A stretch of 64,000 nucleotides of DNA from an archaeon (GCA_020057405.1 JAGVFW010000004.1:62001-126000), one strand, 5' to 3'. Positions 33,389 to 41,762 are shown, numbered from the stretch's first letter. A program made the numbers and translations. The notes: generated by a model from the letters alone, not told the origin.

Positions 33389-34204
33389 CTAGTTTGACGA
33401 ATTGGAATCATTGAAACCGCCCGCAGGCGAAGGCGTTGCCGACGGCAGCGGCGTTGCAGTCAAGTTTCCGCCAGTCGAATTACCCGTTGAATTGCCAGTC
33501 GAGTTGCCGATAGTGCCGTTAGTCGCGTTGCCCGTCGTCTCGTTTGCCGGCGGGTTGGCGGTTATCTCGCCGACGTTTTGCTCCTCGGCAACCATGTCCG
33601 TGATTTGGGCTCCCGTTAGGGTGACGGAAATGTAGACTAGAACCGTGTCGTTGACCCGCGTCGAAATCGCCTCGAGATAGGCAGGAACGCCGGCCAAATT
33701 CGCCGTCTGAAGGCCGTAGCCCCTCGCCTCAAGCGGGTAAATCGTCCGGTTGCCTTGGATAGCGCTGTCGGGAGCGGCCTGCAGGACTACAGGGCCAGTA
33801 AAATCTATGAGCGACGAGCGCAGGACCTTCAGGTTAGTGCACCTGGAAACCGAAGCCGCGGCCACATTGGCAGCAATCGCACTTCCGTCCCGAGTGGCGT
33901 TTAGAACAACAATGAAGAGCTCTGGACTGGCTTTGAAGGCAGTTGAAACGCCTGAGATGGACTCAAGCGCAGCCAGTTCGTCGGCTGCAGGGGACCCGCA
34001 CTGGACAATCAACTGGCTGCCCAATACGAGTACGCGCGCTGAGGCTGGCGCGAAGCCCTTAAACTGCGTCGCGTCGGGCGTTGGCTGGCTGCCCGCCGCC
34101 GCGTCGGCGGCGTTTGGGACGCTTAGAATGACGCTGAATAGTGAGATGCCGAATAGCAAGATGATTGCTACTGTAAAGTAGAACGTAGCGGGTCTTGCAG
34201 CCAT
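33389..34204 (-). CDS. Membrane-anchored secreted protein with Asn/Thr/Gly-rich tail, unknown
   Basis: 271 aa. One N-terminal membrane segment (residues 8–30), a globular region of about 170 residues, and a C-terminal low-complexity tail of NxT/NxS repeats (NSTGNSTGNSTGGN) that are strong N-glycosylation sequons. Likely displayed outside the cell under the S-layer. No family recognised. Coupled to the FKBP gene. Confidence 0.7.
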   Translation of the reverse strand: MAARPATFYFTVAIILLFGISLFSVILSVPNAADAAAGSQPTPDATQFKGFAPASARVLVLGSQLIVQCGSPAADELAALESISGVSTAFKASPELFIVVLNATRDGSAIAANVAAASVSRCTNLKVLRSSLIDFTGPVVLQAAPDSAIQGNRTIYPLEARGYGLQTANLAGVPAYLEAISTRVNDTVLVYISVTLTGAQITDMVAEEQNVGEITANPPANETTGNATNGTIGNSTGNSTGNSTGGNLTATPLPSATPSPAGGFNDSNSSN

Positions 34205-34304
34205 GGGAACTAAAGCACCTGTACAAGCAGTTGATGAACGGAAAGGCAAATAAAAGGTTCAGTAAAGCGAAGGAAAGCGGCTATTCAGTAAAGAGTTGAA
34301 GAAA

Positions 34305-34348
34305 AAAGAAGAAAGAAAAAGAGGGGGAGAGGCGTTTTACCGCCCCTC
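34305..34348 (-). terminator. Terminator of the S-layer gene
   Basis: Beginning 13 nt after the S-layer stop, the minus strand folds GAGGGGCG-GTAAAA-CGCCTCTC (eight pairs, one G·U) and continues into CCCCCTCTTTTTCTTTC, a pyrimidine/T-rich tract. Confidence 0.6.
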
Positions 34349-34361
34349 AAAGCACTACGCC

Positions 34362-37232
34362 TTAGACGCCACGGACAGCATCGCGGTTCGTCGCCAACCA
34401 ACCGATTAGCGCGTTAGCCGCATCCTGCGTGTCCTGAGCCGTGTAGCCAGCGACGATAACCTTACCGCCGATGACACGGACGATGGACGAACCGGGTGCG
34501 TTGGTCGCCTCGGCAACGCCGGGGGTTCCAGCAGCAACGCTGTTCACCATCGGGCCGCCGACGACGATTACCTGCGCGGTCGAGCCGGCATCGGTGTCAA
34601 GTACGACGAGCCTGTCCGACGCGGTGTTGAGCGGCGTGACAACTGCAGCCTTTGCAGGCGAGCAGGTGCCAGCACCACCAGAACCAGCGCCAGTGCAGAC
34701 TGCGGTACCGCCGATGGCCGAAACCATGACCTTGTAGCCGCCGCCGAGCGAGTACTCCTCGCCTTCCTTAAGCGTAGTCGTCGAGACGATAGCACCGGAT
34801 TCGGTGATGTTCACGTCAGAGGGCGCACCAAACTGCCAGCGAGCCTTCACCAGCTTCTTCGGGTACAAGACGGCAATCTCGTTGTTGCTCAACATCGAGA
34901 GGACGCTTCCACCGGGCGTGATGTATCCCTGCTCAGCACCGAGGGTGCCGGTTGCGGGCATGTTCGTTATCGACGTGCCGGGCGAAGTCGTGGTCGTGTA
35001 CTGCGTAGTCAGGGTCGAGGTCGTCAACGTGCTGTTGAACAAGTACTGCGCATCGGTGTCAGTTCCACCAGGGAACATGTCGATGTTGAAGTAACCATTC
35101 AGGGCAGCGGTGTTGTCGATGATGGGCTCGTAGATGCGGAGCTTGATCGTCGCACCAGTGTTGTTGGCGAAGGGCAGAGTCTGTCCAATAACCTGGACGT
35201 TGACCTGCGCGCTTGCGTTGAAGCTCGTCGTCGTTGAAGGCAGAGTCGCCAACAGGAAATTACCTGTCGAGTTACCCATGTAGACCTTGAACGCCGCAGC
35301 GCCGTTTACTGGCAACCACGATAGGATAGGACCGCCCGCGAGTGCACCACCATCGTGGACACGAGTCTCTGCGCGTGCAATGGACTCAGAGCCTGACGAG
35401 GTGTTGTAGGTCACGAAGTACCTAGCCGACGTAGTCATGTTGAACGCGGCTGAACCGGGGTTGTAGGTTGCGGTGAAGCCAGCGGGGCCGGGCCTTGCGT
35501 TTGAGCTGACCAGCATGATACCAGCACTCGCCGTAGTCGACGGGTAGTAGTAGTCAAGCGTGTCGTCTGCTACGTCGCTCGGGGTAGTGTAGTTTGACTG
35601 CGTGCCCGAAGCATCGTAGACGATGAAGCGACCGTTGTACTTGTCGATCCACACGGTGTCGTAGGTCTTGCCGCCAACGAGAAACGCGTTGTTGTAGGCT
35701 GACTTGAGCTGAGTCACGTTGACATCGACGTTAGTGCCGAAGCCGAGCGTGCCGTCAGACTGCCTTGAGATGACGTTGACGAACGGGTCTGCCGTCGCGT
35801 TGTCACCAAGAGGCGACATCTTGCTCATGGTCGTCCTGCCGAGCGCCTTGATAGTCAAGGTGTCGTGGTCGGTTGGAACCTGGCCAAGGAAGGTCAAGCT
35901 CTTTGCCACAGGCTTCGCAATGAGGTTGAAAGACTTTCCAACTTTCACGCGAGTCGAGGTGGGGCCAGACAGCTTAATCTGCTTGAGCGACTTCTGCGCT
36001 TGGTCACCAACAGTCAACTGGTTGAACACGAGGTTCGCAACCCAGTTGGCATCCTGGTTCAGACGCGTAGACGCGTCGTCACCCTGGAACACGAGCTTGC
36101 TACCGTCCGTTAGGGTAATAGCGCTCGAGTAGACGGCAACCTCAGTGTATGAGGAGTCGCCGCCGCCCACGAAAACATCGCGGACGTGCAGGATGATGCC
36201 GTTCTTGTTGTAGTCTGAGGACGACTTGGACATCGAGAAGAAGTCCAGGCGGGTGCCCTCTGCGTCAGTTATCTCGAACGAGGAGAAAGGCTCGTTTCCA
36301 CCACCAGTGGCGATGGGTGAGATGCTGACCAGGCGGACTTCCTTGTCGCCGAGCTTGATGGACTCACCAGCCTTCATCTGCTTGAAGACTGCTGACTCAC
36401 CGAGGCTGAGCGTCGGGGTCGTCGTTGCGGTGCCGTTCTCAAAGTCAGTGATGACAAAGTCGCGGCCGAGGAACTTCACCTTGATGTTCCTGTTCTCCGT
36501 AATCTTGTCGTCATTGCTTGAGCGGCCTGAAGTGCTGCCGTTGACGATGTCGATGTGGTAGGGGACGGCATCAGTAAAGTTGCTGATGTATGCCATCTTG
36601 ATGCGGTCTGCCACAAGAGCGTCCTCAGTGAAGTCGTAGTAGTTCTGGCCAGAGACGTAGAAGCCGTCTTCCTGGGTAACAGTGTACGAGCCGAGGTTTG
36701 TAACAGCGCCCTTGAAGACAACGTCGGGGAAGAGCGTGTTTGACAGGTAGAAACCACCAGTGGTGATGCCGTTACCAACCAAGAGGCTGGCAGCGTCGTC
36801 GTCACGGGTCGTCGTGGCGGTCTTGATGTCGTTGTCAAGGAAGTCGTAGAGCTGCGTGTCGATGGTTGCAGTGCCGGTCTGGCCTGTTGCGCCTGCGGGC
36901 GAAGTAACCGAGAGGTCAACAGTCTTGTCGGCCACAGTGCCTGCGGGAAGTCCCGTAGGAGCGGGCGACGCGGTTGTGCCACCGAGCTGGGTGACATCAC
37001 GCTCGCTGTACGCGAGGTTGCCTACCATGGCGGCAATGTTGGCGGCAGCGACACCGTCCCAAATCTGGGCGTTGGAGCCGACGACAATCTTCACATTGGG
37101 CTCGCCATTGGTAAAGAAGTTATAGTTACCAAGGCTGCTTTCATCTACCGTGACAGCGCCAGCGAAGGCAGCCGCAAGGAGAGCTCCACCAGCAGCGGCG
37201 GAAGCGATTTTCTTCACATTCAAACTCTTCAC
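34362..37232 (-). CDS. S-layer protein
   Basis: 956 aa from a GTG at 37232 with a GGGGTGA ribosome-binding site 4 nt upstream. The N-terminus 'VKSLNVKKIASAAAGGALL' is a signal peptide, followed by 'NGEPNVKIVVGSNAQIWDGVAAANIAA', the methanococcal-type S-layer N-terminal domain. The long middle is Thr/Ser/Asp-rich with beta-sheet character, and the C-terminal 'GKVIVAGYTAQDTQDAANALI' ends with the matching family domain. It forms the cell-surface lattice. Many NxT/NxS sites suggest glycosylation. Confidence 0.93.
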   Translation of the reverse strand: MKSLNVKKIASAAAGGALLAAAFAGAVTVDESSLGNYNFFTNGEPNVKIVVGSNAQIWDGVAAANIAAMVGNLAYSERDVTQLGGTTASPAPTGLPAGTVADKTVDLSVTSPAGATGQTGTATIDTQLYDFLDNDIKTATTTRDDDAASLLVGNGITTGGFYLSNTLFPDVVFKGAVTNLGSYTVTQEDGFYVSGQNYYDFTEDALVADRIKMAYISNFTDAVPYHIDIVNGSTSGRSSNDDKITENRNIKVKFLGRDFVITDFENGTATTTPTLSLGESAVFKQMKAGESIKLGDKEVRLVSISPIATGGGNEPFSSFEITDAEGTRLDFFSMSKSSSDYNKNGIILHVRDVFVGGGDSSYTEVAVYSSAITLTDGSKLVFQGDDASTRLNQDANWVANLVFNQLTVGDQAQKSLKQIKLSGPTSTRVKVGKSFNLIAKPVAKSLTFLGQVPTDHDTLTIKALGRTTMSKMSPLGDNATADPFVNVISRQSDGTLGFGTNVDVNVTQLKSAYNNAFLVGGKTYDTVWIDKYNGRFIVYDASGTQSNYTTPSDVADDTLDYYYPSTTASAGIMLVSSNARPGPAGFTATYNPGSAAFNMTTSARYFVTYNTSSGSESIARAETRVHDGGALAGGPILSWLPVNGAAAFKVYMGNSTGNFLLATLPSTTTSFNASAQVNVQVIGQTLPFANNTGATIKLRIYEPIIDNTAALNGYFNIDMFPGGTDTDAQYLFNSTLTTSTLTTQYTTTTSPGTSITNMPATGTLGAEQGYITPGGSVLSMLSNNEIAVLYPKKLVKARWQFGAPSDVNITESGAIVSTTTLKEGEEYSLGGGYKVMVSAIGGTAVCTGAGSGGAGTCSPAKAAVVTPLNTASDRLVVLDTDAGSTAQVIVVGGPMVNSVAAGTPGVAEATNAPGSSIVRVIGGKVIVAGYTAQDTQDAANALIGWLATNRDAVRGV

Positions 37233-37246
37233 GAAATCACCCCGTA

Positions 37247-37263
37247 CGAACCTTGTGGGTTCG
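37247..37263 (-). promoter_or_regulatory. Leader hairpin beside the S-layer ribosome-binding site
   Basis: The 5' leader folds CGAACC-CACAA-GGTTCG, a six-pair stem ending 3 nt before the GGGGTGA ribosome-binding site (37237–37243). It could stabilise the mRNA or tune translation. Confidence 0.45.
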
Positions 37264-37308
37264 GACAATGTCTTACAAAGACCTATGTTATACACCAACT
37301 TGACGCCG

Positions 37309-37317
37309 CTATTTAAA
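37309..37317 (-). promoter_or_regulatory. TATA box of the S-layer gene
   Basis: TTTAAATAG on the minus strand. A start 25 nt downstream would give a leader of about 50–55 nt that includes the hairpin. Confidence 0.55.
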
Positions 37318-37722
37318 CCTTCGCGCCCCGACAACGGTTTTTTAAACCATCGCCAAGAAGCGATGCTTATACAGCACCAAGCTAGTGGAATACCCTTAAC
37401 ACTGGGTCGCTTTATAAGAGTTACGGGTAAAGTATTGCCTACTGACGATGATTTGGGGGACGGGAAGCGAATTTGGGCCCTTTTTCGCCGTAACCCCTTT
37501 CGACAAACATTAGACGCCTGACGAAGAAAACACAGCTTTAGAGTGCGCCAGATGGGAAAAACCATGGACCGCCGCCACCAAAGACTCCCGGGGGGAACTA
37601 GCACCAAAAACCTAGCGCCTGCCTGCCAACCGCATCCGGCTACGCCGGCAGGGACAACCACCACACCCCCCATAGGCGGCACGGAGGTGACGCCAGGCGG
37701 CCGGGACTTTTTGCGCCATTAC

Positions 37723-37737
37723 CTTATACTATAATAG
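37723..37737 (+). promoter_or_regulatory. TATA-like box of a candidate structured RNA
   Basis: CTTATACTATAATAG stands out as the only AT-rich run in a GC-rich stretch and lies about 25 nt before the first hairpin at 37753. Confidence 0.45.
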
Positions 37738-37752
37738 TACAAACCCGGTTTT

Positions 37753-37976
37753 GGGGCTAAAACGACTCCGAAGCCCCGCCCCCAACTTGGGGGGGTAGAG
37801 ATGCACGAGCAGTTTGACCAAGCAGAGCTAGGCTGGTCCGCGTGGAGCATAGCTCACGGGAGCCGTGAACGCGTCAAGCGTCCACCCGCTCCAGCAAACC
37901 CGTAGGGTTTAGCCCGGAACACCAAGCCGGGAGGCTCGCAGAACCGCGATGTCTCCCTCCCCCCTAACTTAAACGA
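37753..37976 (+). ncRNA. Candidate structured RNA, about 220 nt
   Basis: Starts with GGGGCT…AGCCCC (37753–37777). A long-range helix joins 37789–37801 (GGGGGGGTAGAGA) with 37952–37964 (TCTCCCTCCCCCC). Enclosed stems include GACCA/TGGTC, TGGAGC/GCTCCA holding TCACGG/CCGTGA and ACGC/GCGT, then AACCC/GGGTT and CCCGG/CCGGG. The 3' third shares the palindromic-repeat core with elements near tRNA-Pro genes. I looked for RNase P and SRP signatures and did not find convincing ones. Confidence 0.4.
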
Positions 37977-38072
37977 AAGTAAAATAAACTGTTGGGAACT
38001 ATTGGATAGTCAAGTAAAAGGGTTCTGCCGCTATTGTCGGCGCGGGCCATTGTGATTTTGGAGGGGGGTTTT

Positions 38073-38855
38073 GTGGAGAATATTAGGAACGGATTGTATG
38101 CTTTGGCCATTGCGGTCGTGGCGTCCACCATTATATTGAGCGTGAGCCTTGGCAGCGCTGCAGGCACCATTTCAGAGGGCTTGGCGCAAGTCAAGGTCGG
38201 CGTGCCAGTAGCAGTCGGCGGAAGCGGAACTGGGGCCCAGCCTACGGTTGGAGTCCAGCAGCAGCCTACTGCAGAGCCTACTACGGTCCAGCAGGCCCCT
38301 CGCGGCAAGCTTGACTTGAGCAACGCGGCCAGCGAAGGCAGCAAGGACGCCAAGATAGTGCTTGTCGAGTACAGCGACTTCCAGTGCCCGTTCTGCGGCA
38401 GGTTCTACACCGGTGCCGAGGTCGAGATCAAGAAGAACTACATTGACACGGGGAAAGTGAGGCTGGTTTACAAGAACTTCCCGCTTGACAGCATCCACCC
38501 GAACGCAAGGCCGGCGGCTATTGCCTTTGAATGCGCTCGCCAAGATGACGAGGCCAAGGCGTGGCTGTTCCGCAACAAGATGTTCGAAAACCAGGGATCG
38601 CTTAGCGACGCCAGCTACGCCCAGTGGATAAAGGACGTTGGGCTTGACTCAGCCAAGTTCAGCACGTGCTACACCACAAAGGCAAGCGAGCCGGTTGTGA
38701 ACGCGCAATTCCAGGAAGGCGCCAACAACGGCATCCAGGGCACTCCGGGCTTCCTCATCACTGACGCAAGCGGCAACATCGTGTTGCCCGAAATCAGCGG
38801 CGCCCAGCCCTACGCGGTCTTCCAAGCCGCACTCGAGCAGGCCCTCAACGCGTAA
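38073..38855 (+). CDS. DsbA-family thioredoxin-fold oxidoreductase, membrane-anchored
   Basis: 260 aa from a GTG with a GGAGGGG ribosome-binding site; an in-frame ATG-like start at 38034 is less likely. An N-terminal helix (residues 8–30) anchors it outside. A Gln/Pro/Thr linker precedes a DsbA-like domain with active site CPFC ('YSDFQCPFCGRFY') and the cis-Pro loop 'IQGTPGF'. It would make or isomerise disulfides in surface proteins. The next gene is a CxxC membrane protein that may re-oxidise it. Confidence 0.9.
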   Translation: MENIRNGLYALAIAVVASTIILSVSLGSAAGTISEGLAQVKVGVPVAVGGSGTGAQPTVGVQQQPTAEPTTVQQAPRGKLDLSNAASEGSKDAKIVLVEYSDFQCPFCGRFYTGAEVEIKKNYIDTGKVRLVYKNFPLDSIHPNARPAAIAFECARQDDEAKAWLFRNKMFENQGSLSDASYAQWIKDVGLDSAKFSTCYTTKASEPVVNAQFQEGANNGIQGTPGFLITDASGNIVLPEISGAQPYAVFQAALEQALNA

Positions 38856-38928
38856 GTAAAACGCCTTTTTCCCGCTAGGGGGGCTTCAACCCCCTTCTTT
38901 TATTTTACAGCCCTTACTTGTAGTTAGC

Positions 38929-39474
38929 ATGAACCAGACTAACCCGTTCTTTAGCGGTGCGCGAGCCGACCTGATGGTGGCTTTCGGCACGGTTTTCGCC
39001 AAAGAACACTACCGCCTCTTAGCCATTGGCGCTGCCTTCGCCGCCGCCTTTGCCTTCATCTGGGTTCCGGTAGCAACAACGCCGGGTAACGACTTTGCAT
39101 TCTACTTTCGCATCACGCCGTGGTGGAACTACGTCTTTTTGTTGCTTTTCGCCGCAGGGTTTGGCTTCATGCTGCCAATGCAGGTCTACCTCCTGCGCCA
39201 AAAAGCGCCCCCCGCCAAGGAAAAGGCCAAGGGCCTGGCGCCCGTTGTCTCAAGCGCGCTTGCCGGAATTTACGCAACCGCGGCCTGCGCGGGATGCGTG
39301 ACGACCGTCTTTAGCTTCTTTGGCTTTGGCGGCGTGCTCTTCCTTTTAGAGTACCGCCTGCCACTGCTTGCCGTAAGCCTTGCCTTGCTTGCCGCAAGCG
39401 TCTACTACACGGCACGCCAGATTGCCGGCCACTGCCCCGAGTGCGCAGTCGTCTCGCCAAACAGGCAGGTTTAA
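38929..39474 (+). CDS. Four-helix membrane protein with two CxxC motifs, unknown
   Basis: 181 aa with four likely helices (about 28–48, 66–90, 105–142, 143–165). CAGC lies in helix 3 ('ATAACAGCVTTVFSFFGFGG') and CPEC follows helix 4 at the C-terminus. Two Cys pairs in a small bundle next to a DsbA-like gene suggest a DsbB/VKOR-like quinone reductase role, but the sequence is not recognisably VKOR. A mercuric/thiol transporter is the alternative. Confidence 0.65.
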   Translation: MNQTNPFFSGARADLMVAFGTVFAKEHYRLLAIGAAFAAAFAFIWVPVATTPGNDFAFYFRITPWWNYVFLLLFAAGFGFMLPMQVYLLRQKAPPAKEKAKGLAPVVSSALAGIYATAACAGCVTTVFSFFGFGGVLFLLEYRLPLLAVSLALLAASVYYTARQIAGHCPECAVVSPNRQV

Positions 39475-39514
39475 ACTCTTTTTTCCACCTAAGTAGTTTC
39501 ACTAGTTCTGCGTT

Positions 39515-39587
39515 AGCCCCGTCGTCTAGTGGTCAAGGATAACAGGCTCTGAACCTGTGGACAGCGGTTCGAATCCGCTCGGGGCTA
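39515..39587 (+). tRNA. tRNA-Gln (CTG)
   Basis: 73 nt. Acceptor AGCCCCG/CGGGGCT, anticodon stem-loop ACAGG-CTCTGAA-CCTGT (anticodon CTG), T arm AGCGG-TTCGAAT-CCGCT, discriminator A. No intron. Confidence 0.95.
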
Positions 39588-39619
39588 TTCTTAAATTCTT
39601 AGCGGCAGTCCACTGGCCT

Positions 39620-40003
39620 ATGAAGCCCGTCGTCAAGGAGCTGCTTAGCCGCCCGCTTTCCTGCGTCTTTTTCCACGGCCACCACCTGACTTTTTGCTTT
39701 GACGGCGAAAAGCATACTTACTTCATCAAGTTTGGCCACGCGAGGAACCATGTTGGCGAGTGGCACAGGCAACGGCCCGTGTTGTTCGTTGACGAGAAGC
39801 TAAAGGGCGACGACCGGCTCTCGATTGCCTTGCATGAGGCGATTGAGAAGCGAATGGCGCAAAAGTACGGCCTTGACGTCGATAGCGAGGCACACAAGGT
39901 CGCAGTCACCATCGAGCGAAAGTGGTACCGCATGCGGCACAAGAACTGGCGTTCCCACCAGATGAAGGTCTACTGGATTTGGAAAAAGCGGGGCGCGAAA
40001 TAG
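39620..40003 (+). CDS. Hypothetical protein with HExxE…H minimal-metallopeptidase-like motif
   Basis: 127 aa, starting 33 nt after tRNA-Gln. The segment 'LSIALHEAIEKRMAQKYGLDVDSEAHKVAVTIE' has H-E-x-x-E and a downstream A-H, a layout met in small archaeal and phage proteins related to zinc peptidases. The first half has hydrophobic strands ('VFFHGHHLTFCF', 'RPVLFVDEKL'). A catalytic function is not proven. The C-terminus is basic and aromatic-rich. Confidence 0.6.
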   Translation: MKPVVKELLSRPLSCVFFHGHHLTFCFDGEKHTYFIKFGHARNHVGEWHRQRPVLFVDEKLKGDDRLSIALHEAIEKRMAQKYGLDVDSEAHKVAVTIERKWYRMRHKNWRSHQMKVYWIWKKRGAK

Positions 40004-40034
40004 GTTAAAGAACAGGACGGGGACAAAACTGCTT

Positions 40035-40793
40035 GTGACTGGAGAAAAACGCGGACTGGAGTTTCGGACCGTCGTCGAGTGGCCGTTTTTCACAACCGCC
40101 CTTGGCAAACACTTTGGCGGCCTGCCCACAAAACAGAAGCAGGAAGCAATCGACAGAATCACCGACGCCATGTTGCAAGTGATTGACGCCCACGAGGGCA
40201 AAAAACGCGAGAGCGGCGGGCCATACATCGAGGGCCACGACCTGCCCGTGACATACTTTTACATGCAACTCGCCGACATGGCTGGCATAACGAAAGCAGA
40301 GCAGCCGATGGGAATTCAGGCTTCGCTTTTGCACGACGTAATCGAGAACCCCACTGACAAGCGCCTTCGGGACAAGTATCGCGCCCGGATTGCGCAAAAC
40401 TATCACCCCGATGTTGTTAAGATAGTGGAAGCGCTGACGAAAAGGCCTTACGATGACTTTGCGGGAGGCAAGAAACTCCAGCGCATTGCCCGCACGCAAG
40501 CGCACTTACAGGCGATTGCCGAGCTGCCCGAGGAATTGCGCAGGCACGCGCTTTTAATCAAGCTTGCCGACCGCATTCACAACATCCTCACGCTGCAGTA
40601 TTCTACTCCAGGCAAGCAAACGCGCTATTCGCGCGAGACGCGTGACGTATTCCTGCCGTTCTTCCGCACGCACTTGGGCGACGAGCTCACCGGCCACCTC
40701 GAACACGCCCTCTCACTTCACGTCAACCGGCGCGCATTAGGTACTATGCTGAAGCAAAAAGCCCCGGCGAAAAGGCCGACTAAGCGACTGTGA
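40035..40793 (+). CDS. HD-domain phosphohydrolase, SpoT/RelA-hydrolase-like
   Basis: 252 aa from a GTG. HD-type metal site: 'IQASLLHDVIENP' and 'ALLIKLADRIHNILTL', with 'VVKIVEALTKRP' between, the order of the (p)ppGpp hydrolase half of SpoT/MESH1 proteins. No synthetase domain or ACT/TGS domain is attached. It may hydrolyse nucleotide 3'-pyrophosphates or a related substrate; archaeal roles are poorly defined. Confidence 0.8.
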   Translation: MTGEKRGLEFRTVVEWPFFTTALGKHFGGLPTKQKQEAIDRITDAMLQVIDAHEGKKRESGGPYIEGHDLPVTYFYMQLADMAGITKAEQPMGIQASLLHDVIENPTDKRLRDKYRARIAQNYHPDVVKIVEALTKRPYDDFAGGKKLQRIARTQAHLQAIAELPEELRRHALLIKLADRIHNILTLQYSTPGKQTRYSRETRDVFLPFFRTHLGDELTGHLEHALSLHVNRRALGTMLKQKAPAKRPTKRL

Positions 40794-40817
40794 AGAAAAA
40801 GCGTTTCGGTTACCTTG

Positions 40818-40970
40818 CAAAGCGAAGCTTTGCGAGGCGCGGCAAGGCTTTGCCTTGCCTGCGAGCTTTTCGAGGCCTAGCGCCGAACTGTTTTTTGATT
40901 AACCTTTTTCGAGCGCGAGAAGCGAGCCGCCAACCGGGGGCGGGAGCCTCGCAGCGCTAGGAAAAAGGTT
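40818..40970. repeat. Palindromic intergenic element, copy B (next to tRNA-Pro CGG)
   Basis: Outer arms AACCTTTTTC (40901–40910) and GAAAAAGGTT (40961–40970) are exact inverted copies; inside are AGCGC/GCGCT and the core AGCGAGCCG…CGGGAGCCTCGCAG. Upstream lie two more hairpins, GCAAAGCGAAGCTTTGC and GGCAAGGCTTTGCCTTGCC, followed by a T6 run. The right arm ends 3 nt from the tRNA-Pro 3' end, between convergent genes, as expected of a terminator. Confidence 0.7.
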
Positions 40971-40972
40971 AG

Positions 40973-41045
40973 TGGGGTCGCCGCGATTTGAACGCGGATC
41001 GATAGCTCCCGAAGCTACCAGCATGCCAGGTTGGCCCACGACCCC
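40973..41045 (-). tRNA. tRNA-Pro (CGG)
   Basis: 73 nt. Acceptor GGGGTCG/CGACCCC, anticodon loop TTCGGGA (anticodon CGG), T arm with TTCAAAT, discriminator A. No intron. Palindromic element B follows its 3' end. Confidence 0.95.
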
Positions 41046-41087
41046 AGTGAAGTAATTGAGGGGCGTAAACGGTTTTAAGCCCCCAAC

Positions 41088-41762
41088 CTAAAGAGGATGA
41101 ATCCACTTCTGCCGCGAACGCCGCGGGTCGAATTCAACGCGCCGTTCGATATCCGCCTGGCGTAGGACGGCGTTGGAAAAATCCTCGGCCCACTGGCGGT
41201 TGGCAAACGTCACCCCGGCCCTGACCTTGGCAGCCCTCGCCCGTCCGGCTCCAACAAAATCCAGGTCGTAGCGGCCAATCGTCGTATCTCTTAACGTCGG
41301 GTTGACGTCAAGCTCCAAGTTTGCAGGCGTAACGAGGCGACGGGAACCGTCCTTGAGGCTCGCGCTCACTAAGTACGTTTCGAAATGGCTGTCTTGCGGC
41401 GGGACAAATTCTATGTACGCAGCGTGGCCTGCCGCAAGCCCGTGTCTAAGCTCTTCGTTTTCCATCACCAGCCGCTGGGCTTTCTCCTGAAGCTCGTCAA
41501 AGAACGGCTGATACTTCAGCTTTTCAACCTCGAAAGCGGATTGGTGCACGAAAATATCGGCGTCGCCTATAATGCGCTGCAGCTTGGGTGCTTCAGAGTG
41601 GGGCACGCGGAAGTTGAAGTTCAGACGGAAAGTATTGGCGTCTTCCTTAGTCAAGGCCAACTCCAGCCGCCGGCGCGCGTCACTGTCCAAAAGAGCCGAC
41701 TTGGCAGTTCGCGCCAGTACGCCGACGGCATGAATTAATTCCTCGTAATCATCGAATCGCAT
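41088..41762 (-). CDS. Hypothetical protein
   Basis: 224 aa, not recognised. No signal peptide. The N-terminal half has a helical region with 'DADIFVHQSAFEVEKLKYQPFFDELQEKAQRLVMENEEL', likely a short coiled coil; the C-terminal half is mixed alpha/beta and Arg-rich. The ATG at 41762 is preferred over an extension into tRNA-Arg. It lies between tRNA-Pro and tRNA-Arg on the same strand. Confidence 0.6.
   Translation of the reverse strand: MRFDDYEELIHAVGVLARTAKSALLDSDARRRLELALTKEDANTFRLNFNFRVPHSEAPKLQRIIGDADIFVHQSAFEVEKLKYQPFFDELQEKAQRLVMENEELRHGLAAGHAAYIEFVPPQDSHFETYLVSASLKDGSRRLVTPANLELDVNPTLRDTTIGRYDLDFVGAGRARAAKVRAGVTFANRQWAEDFSNAVLRQADIERRVEFDPRRSRQKWIHPL

Larger units (their letters stand above)
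37318..38072. other. Gene-poor region between the S-layer and DsbA-like genes
   Basis: About 750 nt without a convincing ORF; the open frame on the minus strand above the S-layer GTG has no signal peptide sense and is unlike the protein. It holds an AT-rich stretch around 37330–37420 with a second TATA-like CTTTATAAG (37410–37418, plus), several GC-rich palindromes (for example GCCTGCC…GGCAGG near 37620–37655) and a candidate RNA gene from 37753. Confidence 0.5.

Noticed and set aside
37233-37682. N-terminal extension of the S-layer protein in the open frame above the GTG
   Set aside because: The extension is Arg/Trp/Cys-rich with no signal peptide, whereas the GTG at 37232 has a strong ribosome-binding site and begins a proper signal peptide and family N-terminus.
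37753-37976. RNase P RNA or SRP RNA
   Set aside because: No GAGGAAAGUC-type or ACAGAANCCGGCU-type conserved regions and no CCGGAAGGGAGCA-type SRP loop were found on either strand. Left as an unidentified candidate RNA.
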